Shown here: piece by piece, positions 35,191 to 43,040 of the stretch
Layout: every line of letters begins with the position of its first letter
How positions within the stretch are numbered: the stretch's first letter is position 1
Origin: Micavibrio sp. UBA6139
GTDB taxonomy: Bacteria; Pseudomonadota; Alphaproteobacteria; Micavibrionales; Micavibrionaceae
Assembly: GCA_002423285.1 (NCBI GenBank)
Contig: DIVF01000002.1
Location: 24,393-88,392, forward strand
Direction of reading: 5' to 3'
Length of the DNA: 64,000 nucleotides
Made by a program: the position numbers and the translations under genes
Notes under the pieces: model-generated
Seen by the model: only the letters and a program-made list of their open reading frames with translations
Told to the model about the DNA's origin: nothing
Database searches by the model: none

Positions 35191-35889
35191 CTAACCGCGG
35201 GTCTGTTTCAAATTATCGATCAGAGCCTGCACATCCCCACCACCCTTTTGGATGATTTCTTTAAACTGGGAACGCTGGTTGATGCTTTGGCTGGTGCCAA
35301 GGATAATCACATCCAACACCTTGTACTTGCCGCCCTTGCTCTGAACCACCCACTCGACGGGCACTGGTTCAGCTCCATCCGGGGAGACAACGCGGGAAAT
35401 GACAACGGTGTCATTCGCAGCATTGCCCGCAGGACGTGAACCGGTCACTTCCAGTTTCTGGCCGTTATATTCTGCAAAGCGCTGCGCATACATATCGATC
35501 ACGCCGCGGCGGAACAGTTTTGTATATTCTGCTTGCTGTGCGGGGGAGAATTGACGCCAGTACTGACCCGCCGCAAAGCGGCCAATCGCATCCAGATCAA
35601 AGCTGTCTTCCAGCAGGCGTTTGAAGGATTCTGTCTTTTGTGCCTGTGTCTGTTGACCATTGCCCAGGAAATCAATACCGCGCTGCGCAACAGAGGAAAT
35701 GAAATTCTCAGCACCCTTATTGGCGGCCCGCCCTGCGGAAGCCAAAGTATAGCCCGAAGCCTGCGGCAAGCCGTCCTGCACCACAGCCCGTGCCTCAGCC
35801 ACCCGGGCTGCCGCTACCATCAGCGACACAACCGCAACAGATGCCAAAGCACCCTTCAGCAGCATAGACATTTTGGACGAAACTTTCAT
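35191..35889 (-). CDS. mlaC: Phospholipid-binding protein MlaC (Ttg2D family)
   Basis: A 232-aa periplasmic carrier that shuttles phospholipid between outer-membrane MlaA and the inner-membrane MlaFEDB transporter. It has a signal peptide (MLLKGALASVAVVSLMVAAA). The family core includes FDLDAIGRFAAGQYWRQFSP, EYTKLFRRGVIDMYAQRF and SQFKEIIQKGGGDVQALI. AAAGGGG lies 5 bases before the start. mlaA lies just upstream on the same strand, but a terminator separates the two. mlaF, mlaE, mlaD and mlaB are not in the window. HpnM is a related alternative, but no hopanoid genes are near. Confidence 0.9.
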   Translation of the reverse strand: MKVSSKMSMLLKGALASVAVVSLMVAAARVAEARAVVQDGLPQASGYTLASAGRAANKGAENFISSVAQRGIDFLGNGQQTQAQKTESFKRLLEDSFDLDAIGRFAAGQYWRQFSPAQQAEYTKLFRRGVIDMYAQRFAEYNGQKLEVTGSRPAGNAANDTVVISRVVSPDGAEPVPVEWVVQSKGGKYKVLDVIILGTSQSINQRSQFKEIIQKGGGDVQALIDNLKQTRG

Positions 35890-36004
35890 TGAAACCCCTT
35901 TACTTTAAAATGATCGATCCGGTGTTGTTTGAATCTGATCGTTAGAAAAACTCTAACCCGCTTTCAAGACATATTTATGGCATTCTTTGGCATTTTCAAG
36001 AAAC

Positions 36005-36039
36005 AAAAACCGCGCCAGCATGATACGGGCGCGGTTTTT
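36005..36039 (-). terminator. Terminator downstream of mlaA
   Basis: AAAAACCGCGCC, loop, GGCGCGGTTTTT: a 12-bp stem with T tract on the minus strand. It separates mlaA from mlaC. Confidence 0.88.
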
Positions 36040-36073
36040 AAAAAATCGTATTTAGGCTGAGGCCAAATCACCC

Positions 36074-36844
36074 TTATTCATAAGAGCCGTAATCTGGAAT
36101 GGCCATCGCTGCGTTCCCACCGGTATCGCTGTCACGAACCATAGCATCGCGGCGCTGAACATAGGCGCTGCGCATGGCGGCGTAGTAGTCGAAGGAGTTA
36201 CGGCGCAGATCATCCAGAACATCCAGAAGCTCTTCACGCTTGACCAGACCTTCGGCGGCAACACGACCAAAAGCCCAGCCTTCGTTGGTCGGACGCACGT
36301 TATAGAAGTACCAGTTCAACGGATCAAACACATGATCAACCATCAAACCTGTGCCATCACGCAACGATGACGGACCCATCAACGGCAGAACCAGATAAGC
36401 CCCATGATCAACACCCCAAACGGCGAGTGTCTGACCGAAATCTTCCTGTTCGTAAGGAATGCCTTCCATCGCAGCCACATCAACCAGACCACCAACACCA
36501 ATCAAGGTATTGACTGTGGTGCGGGTCAGGACCGTACCAGCGCCCGACAGGTCACCCTGCAGGACTTCGTTGGTGAAGTTGACCGGTGCACGCAGATTGC
36601 GCAGGAAGTTTTTCAGACCCGTTCTGGCCGGTTGCGGCACGACGGTGCGGTAGCCACTGGCGATCGGGCGCATAACAGCCTGATCCGCGACATCGTTGAA
36701 TTTGAAAACAACCTTGTTGAAGCCTTGGAATGGATCCGCAATCTCACCCTGATTTTGGGTGGTGCTGCATCCGGCCAAGCCGGTGCACAAAAATGCGGTC
36801 AACGCAGCTACGCGAAAGCCCTTATGAAATGAAACCAGTGTCAT
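36074..36844 (-). CDS. mlaA: Outer-membrane lipoprotein MlaA (VacJ)
   Basis: A 256-aa lipoprotein of the outer-membrane lipid-asymmetry pathway. It removes mislocalised phospholipids from the outer leaflet and hands them to MlaC. The signal peptide ends in the lipobox LAGCSTTQ. The family motifs are DPFQGFNKVVFKFNDVADQA, NFLRNLRAPVNFTNEVLQGD, TTVNTLIGVGGLVDVA and YLVLPLMGPSSLRDGTG. The length is normal. GGGGAC lies about 10 bases upstream. It is the immediate neighbour of mlaC, which supports both assignments. Confidence 0.95.
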   Translation of the reverse strand: MTLVSFHKGFRVAALTAFLCTGLAGCSTTQNQGEIADPFQGFNKVVFKFNDVADQAVMRPIASGYRTVVPQPARTGLKNFLRNLRAPVNFTNEVLQGDLSGAGTVLTRTTVNTLIGVGGLVDVAAMEGIPYEQEDFGQTLAVWGVDHGAYLVLPLMGPSSLRDGTGLMVDHVFDPLNWYFYNVRPTNEGWAFGRVAAEGLVKREELLDVLDDLRRNSFDYYAAMRSAYVQRRDAMVRDSDTGGNAAMAIPDYGSYE

Positions 36845-37059
36845 CTTAATCGTGTCCCCGAAAGTGTAATATAAAAGTTGGAAATCTTAATACCCGCGTA
36901 CTCACATTAACCTTTGCAGATTACGACTTGGTTAATGGCAGAACGCGAAAAGTTCTGGAAATTCAGTGGGAAAGACCGCCAAACTTGACCGGGAACATGG
37001 CACCGATCATGGCCGTTTGCGGGCCAAAAATCAATCGGGTGAAACGGGTTTTTTTACGC

Positions 37060-38163
37060 TTATCCGTCCTCAAGATTAAGGATCACCGCTAACCCCAAAA
37101 ACAGGGTGACCAAAGCTGGCGACCACGCCGCCAGCAGGACTGGAATTTGCTGGGACGTACCCAAAGCCTGCAGGAAACTGGACAGGAAAAAGATCAAAAA
37201 CCCGATCATCACACCGCTGATAATCAGGGCGAAGGTCCCTTGCGCGCGGGGCGGGCGCAGCGACACGGTCGCAGCCAACAAAACCATCGCCAAAAACAGG
37301 ATCGGCTGGGCCAGCAGGGCATTAAAATGAATTTTCAGGCGGGTCGCATCAAACCCGGTGGCGGCCAGGGTCCGGATATAGCCGGGCAGCCGCCAAAAGG
37401 AATGCGCCCGGGGGGAGGAAAAGCTTTCCTCAATATCCGCCGTGGTCAAATCGGTGGGCAGGCTCAGACTCGGCAGGCTTTCCACAGGTTGCTGAGGTCT
37501 ATGGATCAAGGCCCCGCTGAACACCCATTGCCCGTTTTCCAGCTTCGCGATTCCGGCATCAATACGCTTTTCAAAGCCATCCTGCCCATCAAAGAACAGG
37601 GCCATCACCCCGTTCATTTCCCATTCCGGCAAGGCAATCCGGTCAGCGTGGAGGATAATATAGCCGGCATTGCCCTGCTGATCCATCTGGCGCAGCCATA
37701 GTCCCTCATCAAACAAGGTCACCAGACTTTTGCCGTGGGACAGGTAACGGGATTCCATTGATTCGTACCGCCCGAGAAGCGCCGCCCCCAAGGGGTTAAT
37801 CACGGCGAATTGCAACACCCCCACCAGTGCCGCCACCGCCATCACCGGGGCTAGAAATTGCCAGACTGAAAAGCCGGAGGCCCGCACCACGATCAGTTCA
37901 TGACGGCGCGATAACAACCAGAACGTAAACATGGCGCTGAACAAAATGGCGAAGGGCAAGATGATCTGACCCATATCGGGCAGCTTTAAAAGGCCCATCT
38001 GCAAAATGGTCGATAATTCGATATCATCGCGTTTTTGCGCCCGGCGCAGCAATTCCATCGTATCGAACAGATAGATAATCCCCAGCAACATCGCCATGAT
38101 CGCGGCTAGATTGATCGCATAAAGTCGTGACAGATAGGTGCTCAGCGTGGGGGTAAATTTCAT
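37060..38163 (-). CDS. lptG: LPS export permease LptG
   Basis: A 367-aa inner-membrane permease subunit. With LptF and the ATPase LptB it extracts lipopolysaccharide and pushes it onto LptC. The YjgP/YjgQ plan is clear: N-terminal helices (INLAAIMAMLLGIIYLFDTM; IILPFAILFSAMFTFWLLS), a periplasmic beta-jellyroll (about 110-260), and a C-terminal helix set (FLAMVLLAATVSL; FALIISGVMIGFLIFFLSS). The gene overlaps the end of lptF by 4 bases (ATGA), so translation is coupled. LptB, LptC and LptA are encoded 24 kb away in this window. Confidence 0.93.
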   Translation of the reverse strand: MKFTPTLSTYLSRLYAINLAAIMAMLLGIIYLFDTMELLRRAQKRDDIELSTILQMGLLKLPDMGQIILPFAILFSAMFTFWLLSRRHELIVVRASGFSVWQFLAPVMAVAALVGVLQFAVINPLGAALLGRYESMESRYLSHGKSLVTLFDEGLWLRQMDQQGNAGYIILHADRIALPEWEMNGVMALFFDGQDGFEKRIDAGIAKLENGQWVFSGALIHRPQQPVESLPSLSLPTDLTTADIEESFSSPRAHSFWRLPGYIRTLAATGFDATRLKIHFNALLAQPILFLAMVLLAATVSLRPPRAQGTFALIISGVMIGFLIFFLSSFLQALGTSQQIPVLLAAWSPALVTLFLGLAVILNLEDG

Positions 38164-39314
38164 GGCTCACCCCCGGCCGGTGCAACGGCATGCTTGCGTT
38201 GAATAAGCTGCAGCAATTTATGCTGCGTGCCTTCACTCATCGGATGCAGAAAATAAAGCCCACCCAAAAGCGGAATAAACACCAACCCATACATCAAAAC
38301 CAGCCCCGCCACCCCGTCCCGCGACAGGTTAAAGGCTGTCAGATATAAGGTTTCCAGCGCCACCACAGCCATGATCGCCCCGGCAATGCGCTTGCCCATA
38401 CCGCGCCGATCAATGGGGCCGAGCAGCAAGGCACATAAGGCAATCACGGCGAAGGCTGGGGCCAAAAACGGACTGACCAGGCGGCGGTGAATTTCCACCA
38501 CGAAATCACGGCGATAGGCCTGATCGCCGGCATCGTTTGGATCAAGATTGATCAGCTCCCACAGCGTACGCTCATCCGGTTCGCGCCAGCGTTCCCGCAC
38601 GGGGCTTGACCCTTCCGGCAAATCAATCGTGTAGCGGGCAAAATCGAGCCGTGCCAGCTTGCCATTTTCAGGATCATAAGATTGACGTGACCCGTCATAA
38701 ACCACGACCTGCTGGCCCGTATCGGTGGAAACCAGCACACCGCGCTTGGCAATGATCGTGATTGGCGTTGTATTCTCAGGCCGGGCGTCATGGATCATCA
38801 GACCCAATAACTCCCCCTTATCCGAGCGGTCACGCAAGAAGACGGTCAGGCCGCTGCCCACGGGATTAAAGACGCCCTCCCGGAACAACAGCGTTGAATA
38901 CTGCGCCTTAATCACCTGCCGCATATATTGCATATTCGATAAGGTCATCGGCCCCAGCCACGATGTGACCACCAGCAAGATCACCATCACGATGCCAGAC
39001 ATAACCAAGGCCGGACGCGCCAGCATTTGCGGGGACGCGCCCGTGGACCGCATCACCACCAATTCGCTATCAATCGTCATGCGGTTATAAACGAATAAAA
39101 TCCCGGCCATCAAAGCCAGCGGCAAAATGATTTCAAAAAACCGGGGCAAGGCCAGCAGAGTCAGCAACAAGAACGCCACCCCGGACGCACCCGAATCCAT
39201 CACCAGTTCCAAAAACCGCAAGGACTGCGTCAGGAAAATAATCATCGCCAGCGTCACGGCGATAAACACCGTGGCGATTGCCAGTCCTTTAAATAGATAG
39301 CGGTCGAAAACCAT
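38160..39314 (-). CDS. lptF: LPS export permease LptF
   Basis: A 384-aa inner-membrane partner of LptG. The ATG at 39314 (MVFDRYLFKGL) is preferred over an upstream TTG because GGGACGGA lies immediately before it. The N-terminal helices include IATVFIAVTLAMIIFL, and the motif VVMRSTGASPQMLARPAL follows ELVVMR, characteristic of LptF/G cytoplasmic coupling helices. A periplasmic domain lies at about 130-275 (VGSGLTVFLRDRSDKGEL). The C-terminal helices include VIALCALLLGPIDRRGMG. It is divergent from pepA, the usual alphaproteobacterial arrangement. Confidence 0.93.
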   Translation of the reverse strand: MVFDRYLFKGLAIATVFIAVTLAMIIFLTQSLRFLELVMDSGASGVAFLLLTLLALPRFFEIILPLALMAGILFVYNRMTIDSELVVMRSTGASPQMLARPALVMSGIVMVILLVVTSWLGPMTLSNMQYMRQVIKAQYSTLLFREGVFNPVGSGLTVFLRDRSDKGELLGLMIHDARPENTTPITIIAKRGVLVSTDTGQQVVVYDGSRQSYDPENGKLARLDFARYTIDLPEGSSPVRERWREPDERTLWELINLDPNDAGDQAYRRDFVVEIHRRLVSPFLAPAFAVIALCALLLGPIDRRGMGKRIAGAIMAVVALETLYLTAFNLSRDGVAGLVLMYGLVFIPLLGGLYFLHPMSEGTQHKLLQLIQRKHAVAPAGGEP

Positions 39315-39424
39315 TCCGTCCCAGTTCAAGCAGGCAGTTTAATGCCGTTGCAAAATCGTGTATTATCCAAAGTCTTACGGGCTCTACATGCCCATTCCCG
39401 CCTTTATATATCAACCCCCGAAAG

Positions 39425-40969
39425 ATGAAAACCGCCATGACCGCCCCCCTTTCAATCCAGTTTTCCGCCCAGCCAAAGGCCAAATACGATTCCGTGGTCG
39501 TTTTTGCGACTCAAGGGAACACCCTGACCCCGGCGGCAGCGGCCATTGATAAGGAATCCGGCGGTTTGATCGTGGCCTATCTGAAACGCCAAAAGACCTT
39601 TACCGGGAAAAAGGGCCAGACCCTGACCCTTGGTGCGTCCCCGAAACAGGATTTCGCGCGGATTATCGTTGCTGGCCTTGGTGATCTGGCCGAACTGAAC
39701 GTGCTGGATGCGGAAACAGTGGGCAGCAAACTCTACGCCGCCCTGATTGCTGCCGGAGCCGAGAGTGCCAATATCCTGACCGATGCCGGGAAACCCCTTA
39801 AGAAAAATGCCGCAACACTGGATGAAGCCACACTGGCCGCCCATATCGCCTTTGGCATCAGCCTTGCCACGTACCGCTTCGATCAATACCGCAGCAAAAA
39901 GAAGGGCGCGGATGCCGCCCCGGAACTATCCAAACTGAACTTCGCCAACGCCGCCAAGGGTGCAGCAAAATTCACGGCCCTTCAGGCGATCGCAACAGGC
40001 GTTCATCTCGCCCGCGACCTGACCAATTTGCCTCCCAATGATTTATACCCCGAAACTTACGCCAAACGCATCAAGGCGGAACTCTCCCCGCTCGGCGTCA
40101 AAGTCGAAATCCTCGATGAAAAACGCATGGCCACATTAGGCTTTGGCGCGCATCTGGCCGTTGGTCAAGGGTCCCTGCGCCCACCACGCGTGGTTATCCT
40201 GCACTGGAACGGCACCACAAGCGGTGCAGCAAAAACATCCAAAAAAGGCGACGCCCCGGTGGCACTGGTTGGCAAGGGCATCACCTTTGATACAGGCGGT
40301 ATCTCCATCAAGCCCGCCGCCGGTATGGACGACATGAAAATGGATATGGGCGGTTCCGCCGCCGTCATCGGTGCCATCAAGGCCCTGGCTCTTCGAAAAG
40401 CCAAAACCAACGTCGTTGGCATTGTCGCACTGGCCGAAAACATGCCATCCGACCGCGCCTATCGCCCCGGTGATATCATCACATCCCTGTCCGGAAAAAC
40501 CATCGAAGTCCTCAACACCGATGCCGAAGGGCGGCTGGTTCTGTGCGACTCCTTGACCTATATCCAGCGCACCCATAAACCAAAACTGATCATTGATCTG
40601 GCAACTCTCACCGGGGCCATCATCGTCGCCCTGGGCCATGATTATTGCGGTGCCTTCGTCAATAATGACGACCTGTGGGACAAAATCGACCAGGCCGGAA
40701 AGGACACTGCCGAAAAATACTGGCGGATGCCACTGGATGAAACCTACCGCAAATCCATGGAAAGCCGTGTGGCAGACCTTAAAAACCTCGGTGACGCCTC
40801 GCGCTCCGGCGGGGCCTGCGCTGCCGCCGGATTCTTGGAAGCCTTCATTGATGACGGCACACCATGGGCCCATCTGGACATCGCCGGAACCGCCATGGGG
40901 TCCAAGGGCGGAACAGGCTTTGCTGTCCGCACATTGGAACGGCTGATTGCGGATCATTACGAGAAGTAA
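39425..40969 (+). CDS. pepA: Leucyl aminopeptidase (M17), first copy
   Basis: A 514-aa cytosolic dimetal aminopeptidase that removes N-terminal residues from peptides. The N-terminal macro-like domain (about 20-170) is followed by the catalytic domain, which keeps the metal and catalytic residues: VGKGITFDTGGISIKP (Lys, Asp), MKMDMGGSAAV (Asp), LNTDAEGRLVL (Asp, Glu, Arg). C-terminal SGGACAAAGFLEAFI is usual. Two starts 12 bases apart are possible (39425 or 39437). It is divergent from lptF and followed by a nested-palindrome element, then earP. A second M17 gene lies 2.1 kb downstream. Confidence 0.95.
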   Translation: MKTAMTAPLSIQFSAQPKAKYDSVVVFATQGNTLTPAAAAIDKESGGLIVAYLKRQKTFTGKKGQTLTLGASPKQDFARIIVAGLGDLAELNVLDAETVGSKLYAALIAAGAESANILTDAGKPLKKNAATLDEATLAAHIAFGISLATYRFDQYRSKKKGADAAPELSKLNFANAAKGAAKFTALQAIATGVHLARDLTNLPPNDLYPETYAKRIKAELSPLGVKVEILDEKRMATLGFGAHLAVGQGSLRPPRVVILHWNGTTSGAAKTSKKGDAPVALVGKGITFDTGGISIKPAAGMDDMKMDMGGSAAVIGAIKALALRKAKTNVVGIVALAENMPSDRAYRPGDIITSLSGKTIEVLNTDAEGRLVLCDSLTYIQRTHKPKLIIDLATLTGAIIVALGHDYCGAFVNNDDLWDKIDQAGKDTAEKYWRMPLDETYRKSMESRVADLKNLGDASRSGGACAAAGFLEAFIDDGTPWAHLDIAGTAMGSKGGTGFAVRTLERLIADHYEK

Positions 40970-40980
40970 GAGGAAGTCTT

Positions 40981-41115
40981 CTAGGGGGGATTCCCCCCTA
41001 GGACCCCGGCACTTTGCGCCGCAGGCAATAGGTACATTTGCAGCATCACCAATTTTTGCTGTTGCCTGCGGCGCTTGAAAAAATGGGGTGGTTTGGAGGG
41101 GGCAATGCCCCCTCC
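40981..41115. repeat. Nested-palindrome intergenic element, copy 2
   Basis: The left hairpin is CTAGGGGGG, ATT, CCCCCCTAG (40981-41001). The central inverted repeat has arms at 41016-41030 and 41060-41074 with one mismatch. The right hairpin is GGAGGGGGC, AAT, GCCCCCTCC (41095-41115). It lies between pepA and earP, which read in the same direction, so it can lie in transcribed mRNA or end one. Confidence 0.85.
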
Positions 41116-41157
41116 CTCCTTATTTACCCTTCCCCTAAAACGCGCTAGAACCATGCA

Positions 41158-42309
41158 ATGAAACAGACCCCCTCCATTGATCTCTTTTGCCATGTTGTCG
41201 ATAATTTCGGTGATATTGGTGTGTGCTGGCGTTTGGCGAAGACGCTGGCCGAAGATCATGGGTCTCAGGTGCGCCTGTTCGTTGATGATTTCAAGACCTT
41301 CAAGCGGATTGAACGGGATTTGAACCCGGAATTGGTGCAGCAATTTTTGCATGGGGTGGATGTGCTCCGCTGGGACGACGCCACCATCGCCGCGCAGTTT
41401 GCGGATGATGTGCCGCTGGGTGATTGTGTGATTGAGGCGTTTGCCTGTCACTTGCCCCCGGTTGTGATTGAGCGGATGAAGGCAGCAAAGCCTGCGCCGG
41501 TCTGGATGGACCTTGAATATTTGAGTGCGGAGGACTGGGTGGATAATGTTCATGCCATTCCGTCTTTTCACCCGGAAACAAAATTGCAAAAAACACTGTT
41601 CTTTCCAGGCTTCACGGTTAAGACGGGGGGGCTGAGCCGCGAACAAAGCCTGATGGAGCGGCGCGATGCATTCCAAAAGGATGAGGCAGCCCAGAATCGC
41701 TGGCGCGCGGAACATGGGGCCCCGCCTTTGCAACCGGGTGTTTTGGACATCAGCCTGTTTTGTTATGACAATGCACCGCTCGAAGATCTGGTCCACGGCA
41801 TTGCTGCGGCCAATCCCGGCCCTGTTCGCTTCCTGATTCCCGATGGCGTGGCCCGTCCGCAGCAAGACAGGCTGGCGGAGGCCCTGCCCCCCGGTGTCAC
41901 GCTGCACGTTTTACCCTTCCTGCGTCAGGACGATTATGACCATTTGCTGTGGACCTGCCATTTGAATTTTGTGCGCGGTGAAGATTCCTTTGTCCGCGCC
42001 ATCTGGGCCGGGCGGCCCTTTATCTGGCAGATCTATGTGCAGGACGAAGATGCGCATCTGATCAAATTGCGGGCGTTTTTAGAGCGTTTCAGCCAGAATC
42101 TGACCTCACAGGACGCGGAAACCCTTGCACAATTCACCGTTATGTGGAATCTAGGGGGCCATGAAGGGGAAGCAGACTCTGTCACGAGGCAGTTTTTTGC
42201 CGCCCTGCCCCGCCTGATACCCCACGCCCGCGACCGGGCACAGGATCTGGCCGGGCAACCGGACCTGGCCACCCAGCTGATTCGGTTTATTCAGGCACAG
42301 ACGCCATAA
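41158..42309 (+). CDS. earP: EF-P arginine rhamnosyltransferase EarP
   Basis: A 383-aa inverting glycosyltransferase (GT104, DUF2331) that adds rhamnose from dTDP-L-rhamnose to an arginine of EF-P, activating it for polyproline synthesis. The diagnostic motif HVVDNFGDIGVCWRLAK carries the two catalytic Asp (about Asp15, Asp19). The sugar-nucleotide-binding motif RGEDSFVRAIWAGRPFIWQ lies near residue 275. The gene ends 31 bases before efp, whose product has the required Arg32. EarP is best known from beta- and gammaproteobacteria; its presence with an alphaproteobacterial gene set suggests transfer or an old retention. dTDP-rhamnose genes are not in the window. Confidence 0.95.
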   Translation: MKQTPSIDLFCHVVDNFGDIGVCWRLAKTLAEDHGSQVRLFVDDFKTFKRIERDLNPELVQQFLHGVDVLRWDDATIAAQFADDVPLGDCVIEAFACHLPPVVIERMKAAKPAPVWMDLEYLSAEDWVDNVHAIPSFHPETKLQKTLFFPGFTVKTGGLSREQSLMERRDAFQKDEAAQNRWRAEHGAPPLQPGVLDISLFCYDNAPLEDLVHGIAAANPGPVRFLIPDGVARPQQDRLAEALPPGVTLHVLPFLRQDDYDHLLWTCHLNFVRGEDSFVRAIWAGRPFIWQIYVQDEDAHLIKLRAFLERFSQNLTSQDAETLAQFTVMWNLGGHEGEADSVTRQFFAALPRLIPHARDRAQDLAGQPDLATQLIRFIQAQTP

Positions 42310-42340
42310 CGATATTGAAGATTTTTAAGGATCAAAGACG

Positions 42341-42898
42341 ATGAAAATTGCTCAGGAATTGCGCCCAGGGAATGTTGTGAATATGGACAACAACCTGATG
42401 CTGGTCACAAAGGCAGAATTCAGCAAATCGGGCCGTAACGCATCGGTCATGAAACTGAAACTGAAAAACCTGATCACCGGCAACGGTACAGAAGGCGTTT
42501 ACCGCTCTGACGACAAATTCGAAGATGTCGTTTTGGAACACAAAGAAGTGCAATATTCCTACACAGACGGCGAAAGCTATGTGTTCATGGATGCGGAATA
42601 CAACCAGTACGAAATCACCGCTGATTACATGGAAGACGCGCTGAAATACCTGAAAGAAGAAATGCCTTGCGAAATCGTCATGCACGAAGGCAAGCCACTC
42701 TCCATCGAACTGCCAATCAAACTGGTTCGTGAAGTAACCTATACCGAGCCAGCCGCACGCGGCGATACATCGGGCAAGGTCATGAAAACGGCGAAACTCG
42801 AAACAGGCCATGAAATCTCCGTTCCGGCCTTCATCGAAATCGGCGACAAGATCGAGATCGACACCCGTACAGACGAATACGTTTCCCGCGCGAAATAA
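42341..42898 (+). CDS. efp: Elongation factor P with Arg32
   Basis: A 185-aa translation factor that relieves ribosome stalling at consecutive prolines. Three beta-barrel domains are evident, with the loop AEFSKSGRNASVMKLKLK in domain I placing Arg at position 32, the residue modified by EarP. Domain III carries the family signature GHEISVPAFIEIGDKIEID. It is probably cotranscribed with earP (31-base gap, AAGGA before the ATG) and ends at a strong terminator. A lysine at this position, as in EpmA-modified EF-P, is absent, which fits the EarP assignment. Confidence 0.97.
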   Translation: MKIAQELRPGNVVNMDNNLMLVTKAEFSKSGRNASVMKLKLKNLITGNGTEGVYRSDDKFEDVVLEHKEVQYSYTDGESYVFMDAEYNQYEITADYMEDALKYLKEEMPCEIVMHEGKPLSIELPIKLVREVTYTEPAARGDTSGKVMKTAKLETGHEISVPAFIEIGDKIEIDTRTDEYVSRAK

Positions 42899-42920
42899 TC
42901 CCGCGCCCGACACCCCCTTA

Positions 42921-42957
42921 AACCCCTGAAAACCAATGCGTTTTCAGGGGTTTTTTA
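42921..42957 (+). terminator. Intrinsic terminator after efp
   Basis: AACCCCTGAAAAC, loop CAATGC, GTTTTCAGGGGTTTTTT: a 13-bp stem and T tract. It closes the earP-efp unit and rules out a pepA2 start within it. Confidence 0.93.
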
Positions 42958-43040
42958 TTCTTTGCCACAAGGCAAAGCAGCGTGTTAAATACCCCCTTAA
43001 CAGCAAAAACAAGAACCATAAAACAGGGATTACACGCGCC

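Noticed and set aside
40136..40957. 273-codon frame antisense to pepA1
   Set aside because: Runs opposite the conserved catalytic domain; residue composition (Gly, Val, His rich) is typical of antisense of M17 genes.
40981..41907. 308-codon reading frame antisense to earP
   Set aside because: It covers a repeat element and the complement of a well-supported earP gene and lacks family motifs; a shadow frame.
42936..43040. Upstream extension of pepA2
   Set aside because: The start would lie inside the efp terminator stem-loop; the ATG at 43041 gives a normal M17 N-terminus.
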